DNA of 46,212 nt from Oscillospiraceae bacterium (GTDB lineage: Bacteria; Bacillota; Clostridia; Oscillospirales; CAG-272), in contig SVSK01000012.1 in assembly GCA_015064345.1 (NCBI GenBank), forward strand, positions 1 to 46,212, written 5' to 3'. Positions 36,758 to 46,168 of the stretch are shown here, piece after piece. The translations under genes were made by a program, and so were the position numbers. Numbering within the stretch: the stretch's first letter is position 1; the number at the start of each line of letters is the position of its first letter. Under the pieces are notes generated by a model that was not told where the DNA came from, made no database searches, and saw only the letters and a list, made by a program, of their open reading frames with translations.

Positions 36758-37438
36758 TTATGCGAAGAAAAGCTCGGAGAGTGTCATAGGATCAATATAC
36801 TCGCCGTTCTTGTAAACGCGCATATTACCGGATGCGATCTCGTCAATGAGCATCACCTTTCCGTCAGCGTCATAGCCGAACTCAAACTTGATATCGTAAA
36901 GAACAAGTCCCTTCTCAAGAAGATCATCAGCAACGATCTTTGTGATCTGCTGTGTCATGATCTTGATATCATCATACTGTTCAGCAGTCATTACGCCAAG
37001 ATCAACAAGACCGTCCTTTGTAACAAGCGGGTCGCCCTTTGCGTCGTTCTTGAATGTTGTTTCAACATATGCGGGTAGATCTGCGCCCTCTTCGATGTAG
37101 TCGCTGTAGCGGCGGTAGAAGCTACCAACAGCCTTGTGACGACAGATAACTTCAAGACCCTTACCAAAAGGCTTAGCGGGAAGAACTTCCATTGTTGTGT
37201 CAGCGAGGTTTGCGCTTACATAGTGAGTCTTGATACCAGCCGCATTTACCTTTTCAAAGAAGTAAATGGACATACGGAGATTTACGTCACCAACACCTTC
37301 TATTGTAAGACCTACAGAGTTTTCACCCGGATCGAACACGCCGTCCTTACCTGTGCAGTCATCCTTAAATTTGAGAAGGTAGTTGCCGTTGTCAAGTGCG
37401 AATACGTCCTTTGTCTTTCCTGTGTAAACAAGCTTCAT
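36758..37438 (-). CDS. purC: SAICAR synthetase
   Basis: [75 protein letters not shown]. Confidence 0.95.
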   Translation of the reverse strand: MKLVYTGKTKDVFALDNGNYLLKFKDDCTGKDGVFDPGENSVGLTIEGVGDVNLRMSIYFFEKVNAAGIKTHYVSANLADTTMEVLPAKPFGKGLEVICRHKAVGSFYRRYSDYIEEGADLPAYVETTFKNDAKGDPLVTKDGLVDLGVMTAEQYDDIKIMTQQITKIVADDLLEKGLVLYDIKFEFGYDADGKVMLIDEIASGNMRVYKNGEYIDPMTLSELFFA

Positions 37439-37470
37439 GATAAATACTCCTTTTATGTTAGAAAATTTAA

Positions 37471-37965
37471 TTACTTATTGAATTCAGCAGCTACAGCCGC
37501 GTCTTTTTCGAGAACCTTTTTAGCGTCAGATGCTCTCTTCGCATCCAGCTTTGCAGCAAGCTCGGCGTCTTCTACTGCGAGAATCTGTGCAGAAAGCAAA
37601 GCGGCATTAACACCCCCGTCTATTGCAACAGTTGCCACGGGAATACCGGAAGGCATCATTACTGTTGACAAAAGGGCATCAATACCGTCTAAATTTGTTG
37701 ATTTACAGGGAATTCCGATAACCGGGAGCGTAGTATTAGCCGCAACTGCGCCTGCAAGATGAGCCGCCATTCCTGCTGCTGCTATAAGTACACCAAACCC
37801 GTTTGCTCTTGCATTACGTGCGAAATCTCTCGCTTCATCGGGTGTTCTGTGCGCTGAATACACGTGCACCTCGTAGGGGATCTCGAGAGAATCAAGAGTT
37901 GCGGTTGCTTTTCTGATGATGGGAAGATCGCTGTCACTGCCCATTACGATACCGACTTTTTTCAT
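37471..37965 (-). CDS. purE: N5-CAIR mutase / AIR carboxylase
   Basis: [80 protein letters not shown] upstream of ATG 37965. Confidence 0.96.
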   Translation of the reverse strand: MKKVGIVMGSDSDLPIIRKATATLDSLEIPYEVHVYSAHRTPDEARDFARNARANGFGVLIAAAGMAAHLAGAVAANTTLPVIGIPCKSTNLDGIDALLSTVMMPSGIPVATVAIDGGVNAALLSAQILAVEDAELAAKLDAKRASDAKKVLEKDAAVAAEFNK

Positions 37966-37988
37966 TAATGATGCCTCCTTATTTTGGT

Positions 37989-38105
37989 TAAAAAAACAAA
38001 ACGGCACACTTGACTGCTTTCAGTTAAGTGCGCCCAGACGGTCGGCTGATATTGCGTGTCATTCTTTGCTCCTCCGTGGTGCTCCACGTTATCCGTCAGT
38101 TGCAA
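37989..38105 (-). ncRNA. ZTP riboswitch (pfl motif) with intrinsic terminator, leader of the purine operon
   Basis: Minus-strand ACTGACGGATAACGTGGAGCACCACGGAGGAGC..CCGACCGTCTGGGC (pfl hallmark), merging into terminator GGCGCACTTAACTG-AAAG-CAGTCAAGTGTGCC-GTTTTGTTTTTTT. Confidence 0.92.
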
Positions 38106-38130
38106 AAAACGGTCTACATTCGACTTTTTT

Positions 38131-38159
38131 ATTATATCATTTATTAACTTATCTGTCAA
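38131..38159 (-). promoter_or_regulatory. Consensus promoter of the purine operon
   Basis: Minus strand TTGACA-17 bp-TATAAT, perfect consensus. Confidence 0.88.
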
Positions 38160-38214
38160 GGTGGCAGTACCACCAAATGCGATATTTTTTTATCTTTTTT
38201 TTCGTCATAAAACA

Positions 38215-38254
38215 CAATATGCACCCCGTGTGTTGTACGCGGAGTGCATATACA
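38215..38254 (-). terminator. Terminator-like hairpin after nrdD
   Basis: ATATGCACTCCG ... CGGGGTGCATAT (one G.U) followed by TGTGTTTTA; weak U tract. Confidence 0.5.
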
Positions 38255-38259
38255 GTTAT

Positions 38260-40578
38260 TTAGCTATGCTTTACTCTGTCTCTTTCTTCAGCGCGCTTTG
38301 CATTGTTAAAGCTGTCGAGTGTTCCTACAAGATATCCGGTAATTCTGCGGATTCTCTCGAACTTGAATTCGCCCTCTTCTCTGCCGCACTGAGGACATGT
38401 GTTACCGATTATACCGGTATAACCGCAGATTGGGTCATGGTCAACGGGATGGTTGATAGCACCATATCCAACACCGTTATCATGCATCATACGAACTATC
38501 TGCTCGAATGCGTCAAGATTTTCGGTGGGATCTCCATCCATTTCAACGTATGTGATATGACCGCCGTTTGTCAGGTTGTGATAAGGACCTTCAAGGCGAA
38601 GCTTGTCAGCGGCAGAAATATTGAAGTGTACGGGAATATGGAAGGAGTTTGTGTAATATTCGCGGTCAGTTACACCGTGAATGTAGCCGAACTTTTCCTT
38701 GTCAATACGAACAAATCTACCGGAGAGCCCTTCAGCAGGTGTTGCGATAAGGGAGAAGTTAAGTCCGTGCTTTGCGCTTGCGGCATCTGTCAGCTTTCTC
38801 ATAAAGCCAACGATCTCAAGACCAAGTCTCTGAGACTGCTCGGATTCGCCGTGATGCTTACCTGTAAGAGCAACAAGTGCTTCTGCAAGTCCGATAAAGC
38901 CTACGGTAAGAGTGCCGTGCTTAAGTACCTCGGCAACAGAGTCATCCTTGCCAAGATCTTCGGAACCGATCCAAATATTCTGACCCATGAGGAAAGGATA
39001 GTTGCGAACAAGCTTCTGGGACTGGATCTTCAGTCTGTCGAGAAGCTGAGCCATAACGAGGTTGACCTTTCTTTCAAGCTCGTTAAAGAACCAGTCGATG
39101 TTGCCCTTTGCATTCATTGCTATTCTGGGAAGGTTAACGGATGTAAAGCTGAGGTTACCTCTGCCTGTTACGATTTCCTTTGTCTTATCATATGTGTTTC
39201 CGATAACTCTTGTTCTGCATCCCATGTATGCAACTTCTGTTTCCGGCTGACCCTGCTTGTAGAATACAGCGTTATAGGGTGCATCAAGGAAGCTGAAGTT
39301 TGGGAAAAGTCTCTTTGCGGAAACCTTGCAAGCCAGCTTAAAGAGGTCGTAGTTGGGATCTTCGGGATTGTAGTTGATTCCCTCTTTTACCTTAAAGATC
39401 TGGATGGGGAAAATGGGAGTTTCGCCGTTGCCGAGACCTTCATATGTAGCCTCAAGGATGCACTTCATAACAAGTCTGCCTTCAGGAGTGGTATCAGTAC
39501 CGTAGTTGAGAGAGGAGAACGGGATCTGCGCACCTGCTCTGGAGTGCATTGTGTTAAGGTTGTGGATAAGTGCTTCCATCGCCTGGTATGTGCTGCGCTC
39601 GATCTCGCGATCTGTGTACTTCATTACAACAGCTGCCTGGCGGTTTGCTGTCTTGTCGTCAAAGTAAGCTGCAAGCTCGTTGGCAAGAAGCTCTTTCACC
39701 TCGGATGCGTAACCCATACGGATAGGGCAAGCAACCTCGATCTTCTCTGAGATCTTATCTGCAATTGCATCGTAATCAGCGTCCTCTGCTACGTATCCGC
39801 CGATATCAAGAGCCTTTGCCACGTTGCGCTTGAAGTGACGCTTGTATGTCTTTGCAACACCGGGAGCCATGCCGTAGTCGAACATGGGGATGGACTGACC
39901 GCCGTGCTGATCGTTCTGGTTAGCCTGGATAGCGATACAGCAAAGAGCTGCGTATGTCATAATATCGTTAGGCTCTCTTACAAAGCCGTGACCTGTGGAG
40001 AATCCGTTCTTGAACAGCTTGCCGATATCGATCTGACAGCATGTTGTTGTAAGTGTAAGGAAGTCAAGGTCATGGATATGAATATCGCCTTCCTTGTGTG
40101 CCTTGGAATGCTCGGGGTCAAGCACGAAGAGCTCGTAGAACTTCTTTGCGCCCTCGGAGCCGTACTTGAGCATTGTGCCCATTGCGGTGTCGCCGTCGAT
40201 ATTCGCGTTCTCACGCTTGATATCGTTTTGTGCCGCGCTCTTGAATGTAAGATCCTCAAATGTCTTCATGAGACCTGTGTTCATTTCGCGGATCTTTGTA
40301 CGGTCAGCTCTGTAAAGGATATATTCCTTTGCTGTACGTGCATGTCCCTTGTCGATGAGAACCTTTTCAACCATATCCTGGATCTCTTCAACGGTGGGAA
40401 TTCTGTTCTGAGGCTTAGTGATCTCCTCGATCTTTTCGGAAACCTCGCAGGCCAGCTCCATAGCAACATCATAGTCGCTTCCGCCAACAGCCTGCGCTGC
40501 CTTGAAAATTGCATTTGCGATCTTTTCAATATTGAACGGAACCTCACGTCCGTCGCGCTTTACGATCTTTGTAATCAT
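38260..40578 (-). CDS. nrdD: Anaerobic (class III) ribonucleoside-triphosphate reductase
   Basis: ATP-cone MITKIVKRDGREVPFNIEKIANAIFKAAQ, YMGCRTRVIGN, C-term Zn site CGYTGIIGNTCPQCG, glycyl radical RITGYLVGTL. Confidence 0.97.
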   Translation of the reverse strand: MITKIVKRDGREVPFNIEKIANAIFKAAQAVGGSDYDVAMELACEVSEKIEEITKPQNRIPTVEEIQDMVEKVLIDKGHARTAKEYILYRADRTKIREMNTGLMKTFEDLTFKSAAQNDIKRENANIDGDTAMGTMLKYGSEGAKKFYELFVLDPEHSKAHKEGDIHIHDLDFLTLTTTCCQIDIGKLFKNGFSTGHGFVREPNDIMTYAALCCIAIQANQNDQHGGQSIPMFDYGMAPGVAKTYKRHFKRNVAKALDIGGYVAEDADYDAIADKISEKIEVACPIRMGYASEVKELLANELAAYFDDKTANRQAAVVMKYTDREIERSTYQAMEALIHNLNTMHSRAGAQIPFSSLNYGTDTTPEGRLVMKCILEATYEGLGNGETPIFPIQIFKVKEGINYNPEDPNYDLFKLACKVSAKRLFPNFSFLDAPYNAVFYKQGQPETEVAYMGCRTRVIGNTYDKTKEIVTGRGNLSFTSVNLPRIAMNAKGNIDWFFNELERKVNLVMAQLLDRLKIQSQKLVRNYPFLMGQNIWIGSEDLGKDDSVAEVLKHGTLTVGFIGLAEALVALTGKHHGESEQSQRLGLEIVGFMRKLTDAASAKHGLNFSLIATPAEGLSGRFVRIDKEKFGYIHGVTDREYYTNSFHIPVHFNISAADKLRLEGPYHNLTNGGHITYVEMDGDPTENLDAFEQIVRMMHDNGVGYGAINHPVDHDPICGYTGIIGNTCPQCGREEGEFKFERIRRITGYLVGTLDSFNNAKRAEERDRVKHS

Positions 40579-40592
40579 GTTACACTCCTTCT

Positions 40593-40608
40593 AAACTATA
40601 TACAGTAT
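40593..40608. promoter_or_regulatory. NrdR box (proximal to nrdD)
   Basis: AAACTATATACAGTAT; resembles the NrdR box consensus (acaCwAtATaTwGtgt-like). Confidence 0.65.
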
Positions 40609-40624
40609 ATTCACCGTATACATA

Positions 40625-40640
40625 ACACTATATCTTGATA
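40625..40640. promoter_or_regulatory. NrdR box (distal)
   Basis: ACACTATATCTTGATA; start-to-start spacing of 32 bp from the proximal box. Confidence 0.75.
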
Positions 40641-40645
40641 TAATA

Positions 40646-40660
40646 ATTTGCACTGCAAAT
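40646..40660. promoter_or_regulatory. 15-bp perfect palindrome upstream of nrdD
   Basis: ATTTGCA-C-TGCAAAT. Confidence 0.5.
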
Positions 40661-40703
40661 ATTATTATAAATCACGGGAATCTAAAAGTCAACACGGAAT
40701 ATA

Positions 40704-40717
40704 GCACAAATTTGTGC
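40704..40717. promoter_or_regulatory. 14-bp perfect palindrome in the nrdD-ltaS-like intergenic region
   Basis: GCACAAATTTGTGC. Confidence 0.45.
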
Positions 40718-40894
40718 GTGTTTTTATAGGCATTATGACGCTTTGTGTAGAATTTAGGCACAGCTTTTCCTATTGTCGGAAAACATATATGTGTTTTTTC
40801 ATAAAATTTTCCAAAACTACTGTTTTCTTGATACGATATATGGTATAATTATTTCACTATATATTCTGTATTAATATACGAAAGATATACGATT

Positions 40895-42766
40895 ATGAAC
40901 GATAATAAGCGCTCGCTGTCTGCATGCGGTATGGTGTACCCTCTCATCCTTGCCCTACTGCTTTTTATTAAATCGAAAGTCTTCTACTCCGGTCTTCATC
41001 TCGCTGATTTTCCTTCGGCATTTGCTATGGCAAGCGCAGGAATACTGCTTCTTGTTTACACGGCGGTTTCCTTCTTCTCTACGCGCGGTGCAAAGGTAAC
41101 TGTGACGGTGATGTATTTCATCGTTTCCGTACTGCTCGGTGTTGATGGAGTGTACTACTCATACGTTTCCAAGCTTCCCACAGTTGCACAGCTTGGTATG
41201 GTAACTCAGCTTGACGACATTTCAGAAACCATTGAGGGTCTTATAAAAGCCAAGGATGTTATGATGCTCATTGATCTGCCGATTTGGATAATACTCTTCG
41301 TGAATAACAGGCTGTTCGGCAAGCAAATCAGCGAAGGTATTCTCGGCAAGCCTGCGCTTTTCCTGAGCAGGCCCCTCTTCAAAAAATGGCATACTGCCGC
41401 TGTTTCCGGAGCAGTTGCCCTTGTTCTTACACTTGGAGTTGTTTTGTTCCCTTCTTTTGAAGCGGAATATATGGCAAACGAGATAATGTGCTATCATGTC
41501 AGCGATATATACACCTCAATTTTCATGGGAACTCGTGACCGCGTTGTTGACAAGAGCAAGTACACCTCGCCTGACTACTCGGATTATGAATTCTTCGGGG
41601 TAGCTGAGGGCAGGAACGTGATAATCATTCAAGTTGAGGCTCTGCAGAATTTCGTGATAGGTGCATATTACGAGGGTCAGGAGCTTACGTCCAATCTGAA
41701 CAAGCTCATTCACGGCGACTCGTTCTACTTTGCCAATTACTACTACCAGATCGGTGGCGGTAACACGGCTGATGCAGAGTTCCATGTTAATAATTCCCTC
41801 TTTGCGCCAGAATCCAACGCCGCGTACATGCAGTATCCCGATAACACTTACTACGGTCTGCCATATCTCCTGAAGGATGAGGGATACTCGGGTGCTTACG
41901 CTTATCACGGGTATATCGGATCTTTCTGGAACCGTGAGTATGCTTATCCGAATCAGGGATTTGACGATTACATTTCCCTTGAGGATTTCGAAGAAAACGA
42001 CGTGTTCGGAATGGGTCTTTCCGACAGGCAGCTTTTCACCCAGTCTATGGAGATGCTGAAGACCTACGAAGAACCTTTCTACGCATTCTATATTACCCTC
42101 TCGTCACACTATCCTTACGGAATTCCCCTTGAAGAACGTCAGATAACGCTGAAGCCTGAGGACGAGCAGACCTTGTTCGGACTGTACATTCAGTCTGTAA
42201 ACTATGCTGACAGATGCATCGGTGAGTTTATTGAGATGCTTAAAGAAGCGGATATGTATGATAACACGATTCTCGTAATCTACGGCGACCACTATGCCCT
42301 CGGAAATACAGATTCTAATAATGCAACACGTTTCAGAGAACTGACAGGTCGAAAATACACGCTTTACGATATGTTCAACGTGCCGCTTATCATCAACGTT
42401 CCCGGTATGGAGCACAACGAAACTGTCAACACAGCGGGCGGGCATATTGATGTACTCCCAACTCTCCTTTATCTTCTCGGAATAACCAATGACAAGGCTG
42501 TTATGTTCGGACAGAATCTTATCGAAGCTGAAGTTGGCTTTGTGTGTCAGCAGACTCACATGTCGGCAGGCTCGTTTATTAACAATGAGGTTCTGTTTAA
42601 GAAACCTCACAACAACATTAAGACAAACTACGACGCATATCAGTACGGTACTGACGAAAAGCTTGACTACACTCTCTTTGAGGCTGAGTCAGACTATGCA
42701 CTGGGCAGAATACGCGACTGCCAGGCATTGCTTGAGAGAAATGACGTACTGCTCGGCAGCGAATAA
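40895..42766 (+). CDS. LTA synthase family protein (sulfatase-fold phosphoglycerol transferase)
   Basis: N-terminal TM helices, IIIQVEALQNFVIGA, GGGNTADAEFHVNNSLF, YHGYIGSFWNREYAYPNQGFDDY, YGDHYALGN. Confidence 0.92.
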   Translation: MNDNKRSLSACGMVYPLILALLLFIKSKVFYSGLHLADFPSAFAMASAGILLLVYTAVSFFSTRGAKVTVTVMYFIVSVLLGVDGVYYSYVSKLPTVAQLGMVTQLDDISETIEGLIKAKDVMMLIDLPIWIILFVNNRLFGKQISEGILGKPALFLSRPLFKKWHTAAVSGAVALVLTLGVVLFPSFEAEYMANEIMCYHVSDIYTSIFMGTRDRVVDKSKYTSPDYSDYEFFGVAEGRNVIIIQVEALQNFVIGAYYEGQELTSNLNKLIHGDSFYFANYYYQIGGGNTADAEFHVNNSLFAPESNAAYMQYPDNTYYGLPYLLKDEGYSGAYAYHGYIGSFWNREYAYPNQGFDDYISLEDFEENDVFGMGLSDRQLFTQSMEMLKTYEEPFYAFYITLSSHYPYGIPLEERQITLKPEDEQTLFGLYIQSVNYADRCIGEFIEMLKEADMYDNTILVIYGDHYALGNTDSNNATRFRELTGRKYTLYDMFNVPLIINVPGMEHNETVNTAGGHIDVLPTLLYLLGITNDKAVMFGQNLIEAEVGFVCQQTHMSAGSFINNEVLFKKPHNNIKTNYDAYQYGTDEKLDYTLFEAESDYALGRIRDCQALLERNDVLLGSE

Positions 42767-42784
42767 AGACAAGCAAGGATAATT

Positions 42785-44071
42785 ATGGCTGAAAATAAAA
42801 AGAGACGTCTTCGGTGGGTCAGGCTTGACAATGCCGCAAAAATCTACCCTGCCGCAAGACGACGAAATTGGAGTAATGTGTTTCGCCAGTCGGTAACTTT
42901 ATATGAGCCTGTTGACAAAGCGATTTTGAAATCTGCTCTTGATGTTACCGTTAAGCGTTTCCCCTCTATTGCCGCAAGACTCTCAAACGGTGCTTTCTGG
43001 TACTATCTCAGAGAGGTCGAAAGCGCACCAGAGATTCGAGAGGAGCAAAGCTATCCTCTTGTGTTTATGAGCGATAAGGAAATGAGGAAATGTGCCCTCA
43101 GAGTCATCGTTTATCACAACAGGATCGCTGTTGAATTCTTCCATTCACTGACAGACGGCACAGGCGCCCTCGTATTTCTCAAAAGTCTGACTGCAGAATA
43201 TCTTGAACAAAAGCACGGCATTAAGATACCATGCGAGTACGGCATTCTCGACAGAAGTCACGCTCCCACTGATGCAGAGCTTGAGGACAGTTTCCTCAGA
43301 TATGCAGGAAAATATCCAATCGGCAGACGTGATTCCGATGCATGGAGGCTCTCGGGAACACCGACTGAAGACGGATTCCTTAATTTGACCTGCTTTACTC
43401 TTTCCGTCAAGGATGCGCTTGAAGTTGCACACAAATACAGCACGTCCCTGACCGTATTCTTCAGCGCTGTTATGGCCAAAGCGCTTCTTGACTTACAGGC
43501 TGAACATGTTCCCGGTATGAGACGGCGCAAGATGGTAAAGGTGCTTATTCCGGTCAATCTGAGAAATCTCTTCCCCAGCACTACCTTGCGAAACTTCGCC
43601 ATGTACACGATACCCGAAATTGATCCGCGCCTCGGTGAGTACTCATTTGAAGAAATTATCAAGATCATCCGTGCCAAGATGGATGCGGAAATAACGCCGA
43701 AGCACATGAGCCGCGTAATTGCAACGAATGTTAACGACGAGCGCAATACATTACTCAGACTGGTGCCGCTGCCACTGAAAAATATTGTTATGAAAGCGGT
43801 ATTCGACACGTACGGAGAGAGAAAATCCTGTCTGTCCCTCTCGAATCTCGGTCTTGTAAAGCTTCCTACCGTTATGGAGCAATATGTGGAACGCATGGAC
43901 TTTATTCTCGGTGTTCAGGCCGCCGCACCCTACAACTGCGGTATGCTTTCCTTCCGAGACACTGTGTATATAAGTTTCATCCGCAACATACGAGAGCCTA
44001 ATCTTGAAAGACACTTTTTCTCGGTTCTTCAGCGTCTTGGCTTGACAGTTACTGCAGAAAGTAATAATTGA
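42785..44071 (+). CDS. Condensation/alcohol-acetyltransferase-like HxxxDG acyltransferase
   Basis: EFFHSLTDGTGALVFLKSL contains HxxxDG; overall layout of the CoA-dependent acyltransferase superfamily. Confidence 0.75.
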   Translation: MAENKKRRLRWVRLDNAAKIYPAARRRNWSNVFRQSVTLYEPVDKAILKSALDVTVKRFPSIAARLSNGAFWYYLREVESAPEIREEQSYPLVFMSDKEMRKCALRVIVYHNRIAVEFFHSLTDGTGALVFLKSLTAEYLEQKHGIKIPCEYGILDRSHAPTDAELEDSFLRYAGKYPIGRRDSDAWRLSGTPTEDGFLNLTCFTLSVKDALEVAHKYSTSLTVFFSAVMAKALLDLQAEHVPGMRRRKMVKVLIPVNLRNLFPSTTLRNFAMYTIPEIDPRLGEYSFEEIIKIIRAKMDAEITPKHMSRVIATNVNDERNTLLRLVPLPLKNIVMKAVFDTYGERKSCLSLSNLGLVKLPTVMEQYVERMDFILGVQAAAPYNCGMLSFRDTVYISFIRNIREPNLERHFFSVLQRLGLTVTAESNN

Positions 44072-44089
44072 TTTGGGAGAAAAAAATAT

Positions 44090-44785
44090 ATGTATTGTAT
44101 AAAATGCGGCGTAAAGCTTGCTGACACAGAAAAAAGTTGTCCGTTGTGCGGCACAGTCGTATATCATCCGGATATAAAGCAGGAGAATGTACAACCGTTA
44201 TACCCCAAGGACCGCTACCCCAGACACAGCACAAACGCAAAAGCTGTAAACGGAATATTTATCATACTGTTTCTTATTCCGCTTTTGATATGTTTTCAGT
44301 CAGACATTCAAGGCAACGGTATCATTGACTGGTTTGGATACGCGGCTTTCGGAATATGTTTAGCTTATTTACTGTTTGCTTTCCCCTTGTGGTTTAAGAA
44401 GCCCAATCCCGTAATCTTCGTTCCGTGCGACTTTGCTGCAATACTCGGCTTCCTCTTATATATTGATCTCACCACCACAGGAACTCCTTGGTTTATGAGC
44501 TTCGCTTTTCCCGTCGTGGGAGGAATAGCGATCATTACCTGTACAGTTGTGACATTGCTGAGATATCTGAAAAAAGGAAGACTATTCATATTCGGCGGTG
44601 CTTCTATTGCTCTTGGAGGTATGATGCTGCTTATTGAATTTTTGCTTCATTTAACGTTTAGTGTGAAATTCAGCGGATGGTCTGTCTACCCTCTCATCGT
44701 ACTTGTTCTGCTCGGCGGAATACTGATCTATCTTGCAATTAACAAGTCAGCAAGAGAGATGATGGAAAGAAAGCTTTTCTTCTGA
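44090..44785 (+). CDS. Zinc-ribbon multi-pass membrane protein (DUF6320-like)
   Basis: MYCIKCGVKLADTEKSCPLCGTVVYHP zinc ribbon followed by about six hydrophobic helices. The DUF name is from memory and not verified. Confidence 0.7.
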   Translation: MYCIKCGVKLADTEKSCPLCGTVVYHPDIKQENVQPLYPKDRYPRHSTNAKAVNGIFIILFLIPLLICFQSDIQGNGIIDWFGYAAFGICLAYLLFAFPLWFKKPNPVIFVPCDFAAILGFLLYIDLTTTGTPWFMSFAFPVVGGIAIITCTVVTLLRYLKKGRLFIFGGASIALGGMMLLIEFLLHLTFSVKFSGWSVYPLIVLVLLGGILIYLAINKSAREMMERKLFF

Positions 44786-44797
44786 TACACAAAGAAC

Positions 44798-44840
44798 AAT
44801 GCGTACAAACCACATCGGAATGTACGCATTTTTTTTATTT
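44798..44840 (+). terminator. Rho-independent terminator
   Basis: AATGCGTACA (44798-44807) and TGTACGCATT (44821-44830), then TTTTTTATTTT. Confidence 0.8.
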
Positions 44841-45251
44841 TGCTTTTGTTTCGCAGTAGATGCAGCGGTATACCTTTTCAGCTTTGTCGGTCAGCTTGAA
44901 TACGTGATCAAGTTCCTGTTCAACTGTTGTAATACAACGGGGATTTTTGCACTTGATAACGTTTGTAAGCGTTTCGGGCATCTCGATAGCTCGCTTTTCG
45001 GTAAGCTCTCCGCCGTGGATGATGTTTACAGTTGCGCCGGGATCCACGTAGCCTATAACGTCAAGATTTACGTTAATGTCCGCGTCGATCTTGATGATAT
45101 CCTTCTTGCCCATCTTGCCGCTGTTTACGTTCTTAATGATCGCAACAGAACAGTCAAGCTTGTCAAGTCCGAGAAGATCATACAGCTTCATGCCGCGGCC
45201 TGCGGTAATGTGGTCGATAACCACGCCGTTCTGAATGGAATCTATATTCAT
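44835..45251 (-). CDS. pyrI: Aspartate carbamoyltransferase regulatory subunit
   Basis: [57 protein letters not shown] (Zn Cys4). Confidence 0.96.
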   Translation of the reverse strand: MNIDSIQNGVVIDHITAGRGMKLYDLLGLDKLDCSVAIIKNVNSGKMGKKDIIKIDADINVNLDVIGYVDPGATVNIIHGGELTEKRAIEMPETLTNVIKCKNPRCITTVEQELDHVFKLTDKAEKVYRCIYCETKAK

Positions 45252-46168
45252 GCCTGTGCCTCCTTAAGAAGTTTGAGAATAAGCGCCATACGCATGATCT
45301 TGCCGTTGAATACCTGCTTGAAGTAGCAAGCTCTGGGATCCTTGTCGATCGCAACGCTGATTTCGTTAACTCTCGGCAGAGGATGGAGTATGCACATTTC
45401 CGCCTTTGCGTTATTCAGTTTATCGGGAGTGAGAATATAGCTGTCCTTCAGTCTGAGGTAGTCCTCTTCATTGAAGAATCTTTCTCTCTGTACTCTGGTC
45501 ATGTAAAGGATATCAAGCTCGGGCATTGCCGCTTCAAGGTCGTGTGTTTCCTCGTAAGCGATACCGTTTTTGACGATCGTATCCTTAAGAACATAGCTGG
45601 GGAGCTTAAGCTCGTCGGGAGAGATGAGGACAATTTTGATGCCTGTGTAACGTGAAAGTGCGTTAATAAGTGAGTGAACTGTTCTGCCGAACTTTAAGTC
45701 TCCGCAGAAGCCTACTGTTATATTGTTAAGGCTTCCCTTTTCACGGTAAATTGTGAGAAGGTCGGCAAGAGTCTGAGTGGGATGGCAGTGTCCGCCGTCG
45801 CCTGCGTTGATAACGGGAATTGATGCATTATTTGCCGCAACGAGAGCCGCACCTTCTTTGGGATGACGCATTGCCATAATATCAGCGTAACAGCTGATTA
45901 CCTTGGCTGTGTCAGCTACGCTCTCGCCCTTGGACGCAGATGAGCTGTCAGCAGATGCAACGCTGATAACGTTACCGCCAAGCTCATACATAGCAGCTTC
46001 AAAAGAAAGTCTTGTGCGGGTAGAGGGCTCAAAGAACAGTGTTGCAAGCTTTTTGCCCTTACAAGCTTCGCTGTATTTTGCGGGATTTTCAATAATATCG
46101 CATGCTGTTTTCAGCATTTCGTCCAGTTCTTCAACTGAAAAATCAAGGATATCTATAAGGCTTCTCAT
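45248..46168 (-). CDS. pyrB: Aspartate carbamoyltransferase catalytic subunit
   Basis: [56 protein letters not shown]. Confidence 0.97.
   Translation of the reverse strand: MRSLIDILDFSVEELDEMLKTACDIIENPAKYSEACKGKKLATLFFEPSTRTRLSFEAAMYELGGNVISVASADSSSASKGESVADTAKVISCYADIMAMRHPKEGAALVAANNASIPVINAGDGGHCHPTQTLADLLTIYREKGSLNNITVGFCGDLKFGRTVHSLINALSRYTGIKIVLISPDELKLPSYVLKDTIVKNGIAYEETHDLEAAMPELDILYMTRVQRERFFNEEDYLRLKDSYILTPDKLNNAKAEMCILHPLPRVNEISVAIDKDPRACYFKQVFNGKIMRMALILKLLKEAQA

Noticed and set aside
38056-39750. 564-aa plus-strand ORF antisense to nrdD and across the ZTP leader
   Set aside because: Antisense shadow ORF with implausible composition, overlapping the riboswitch and nrdD.
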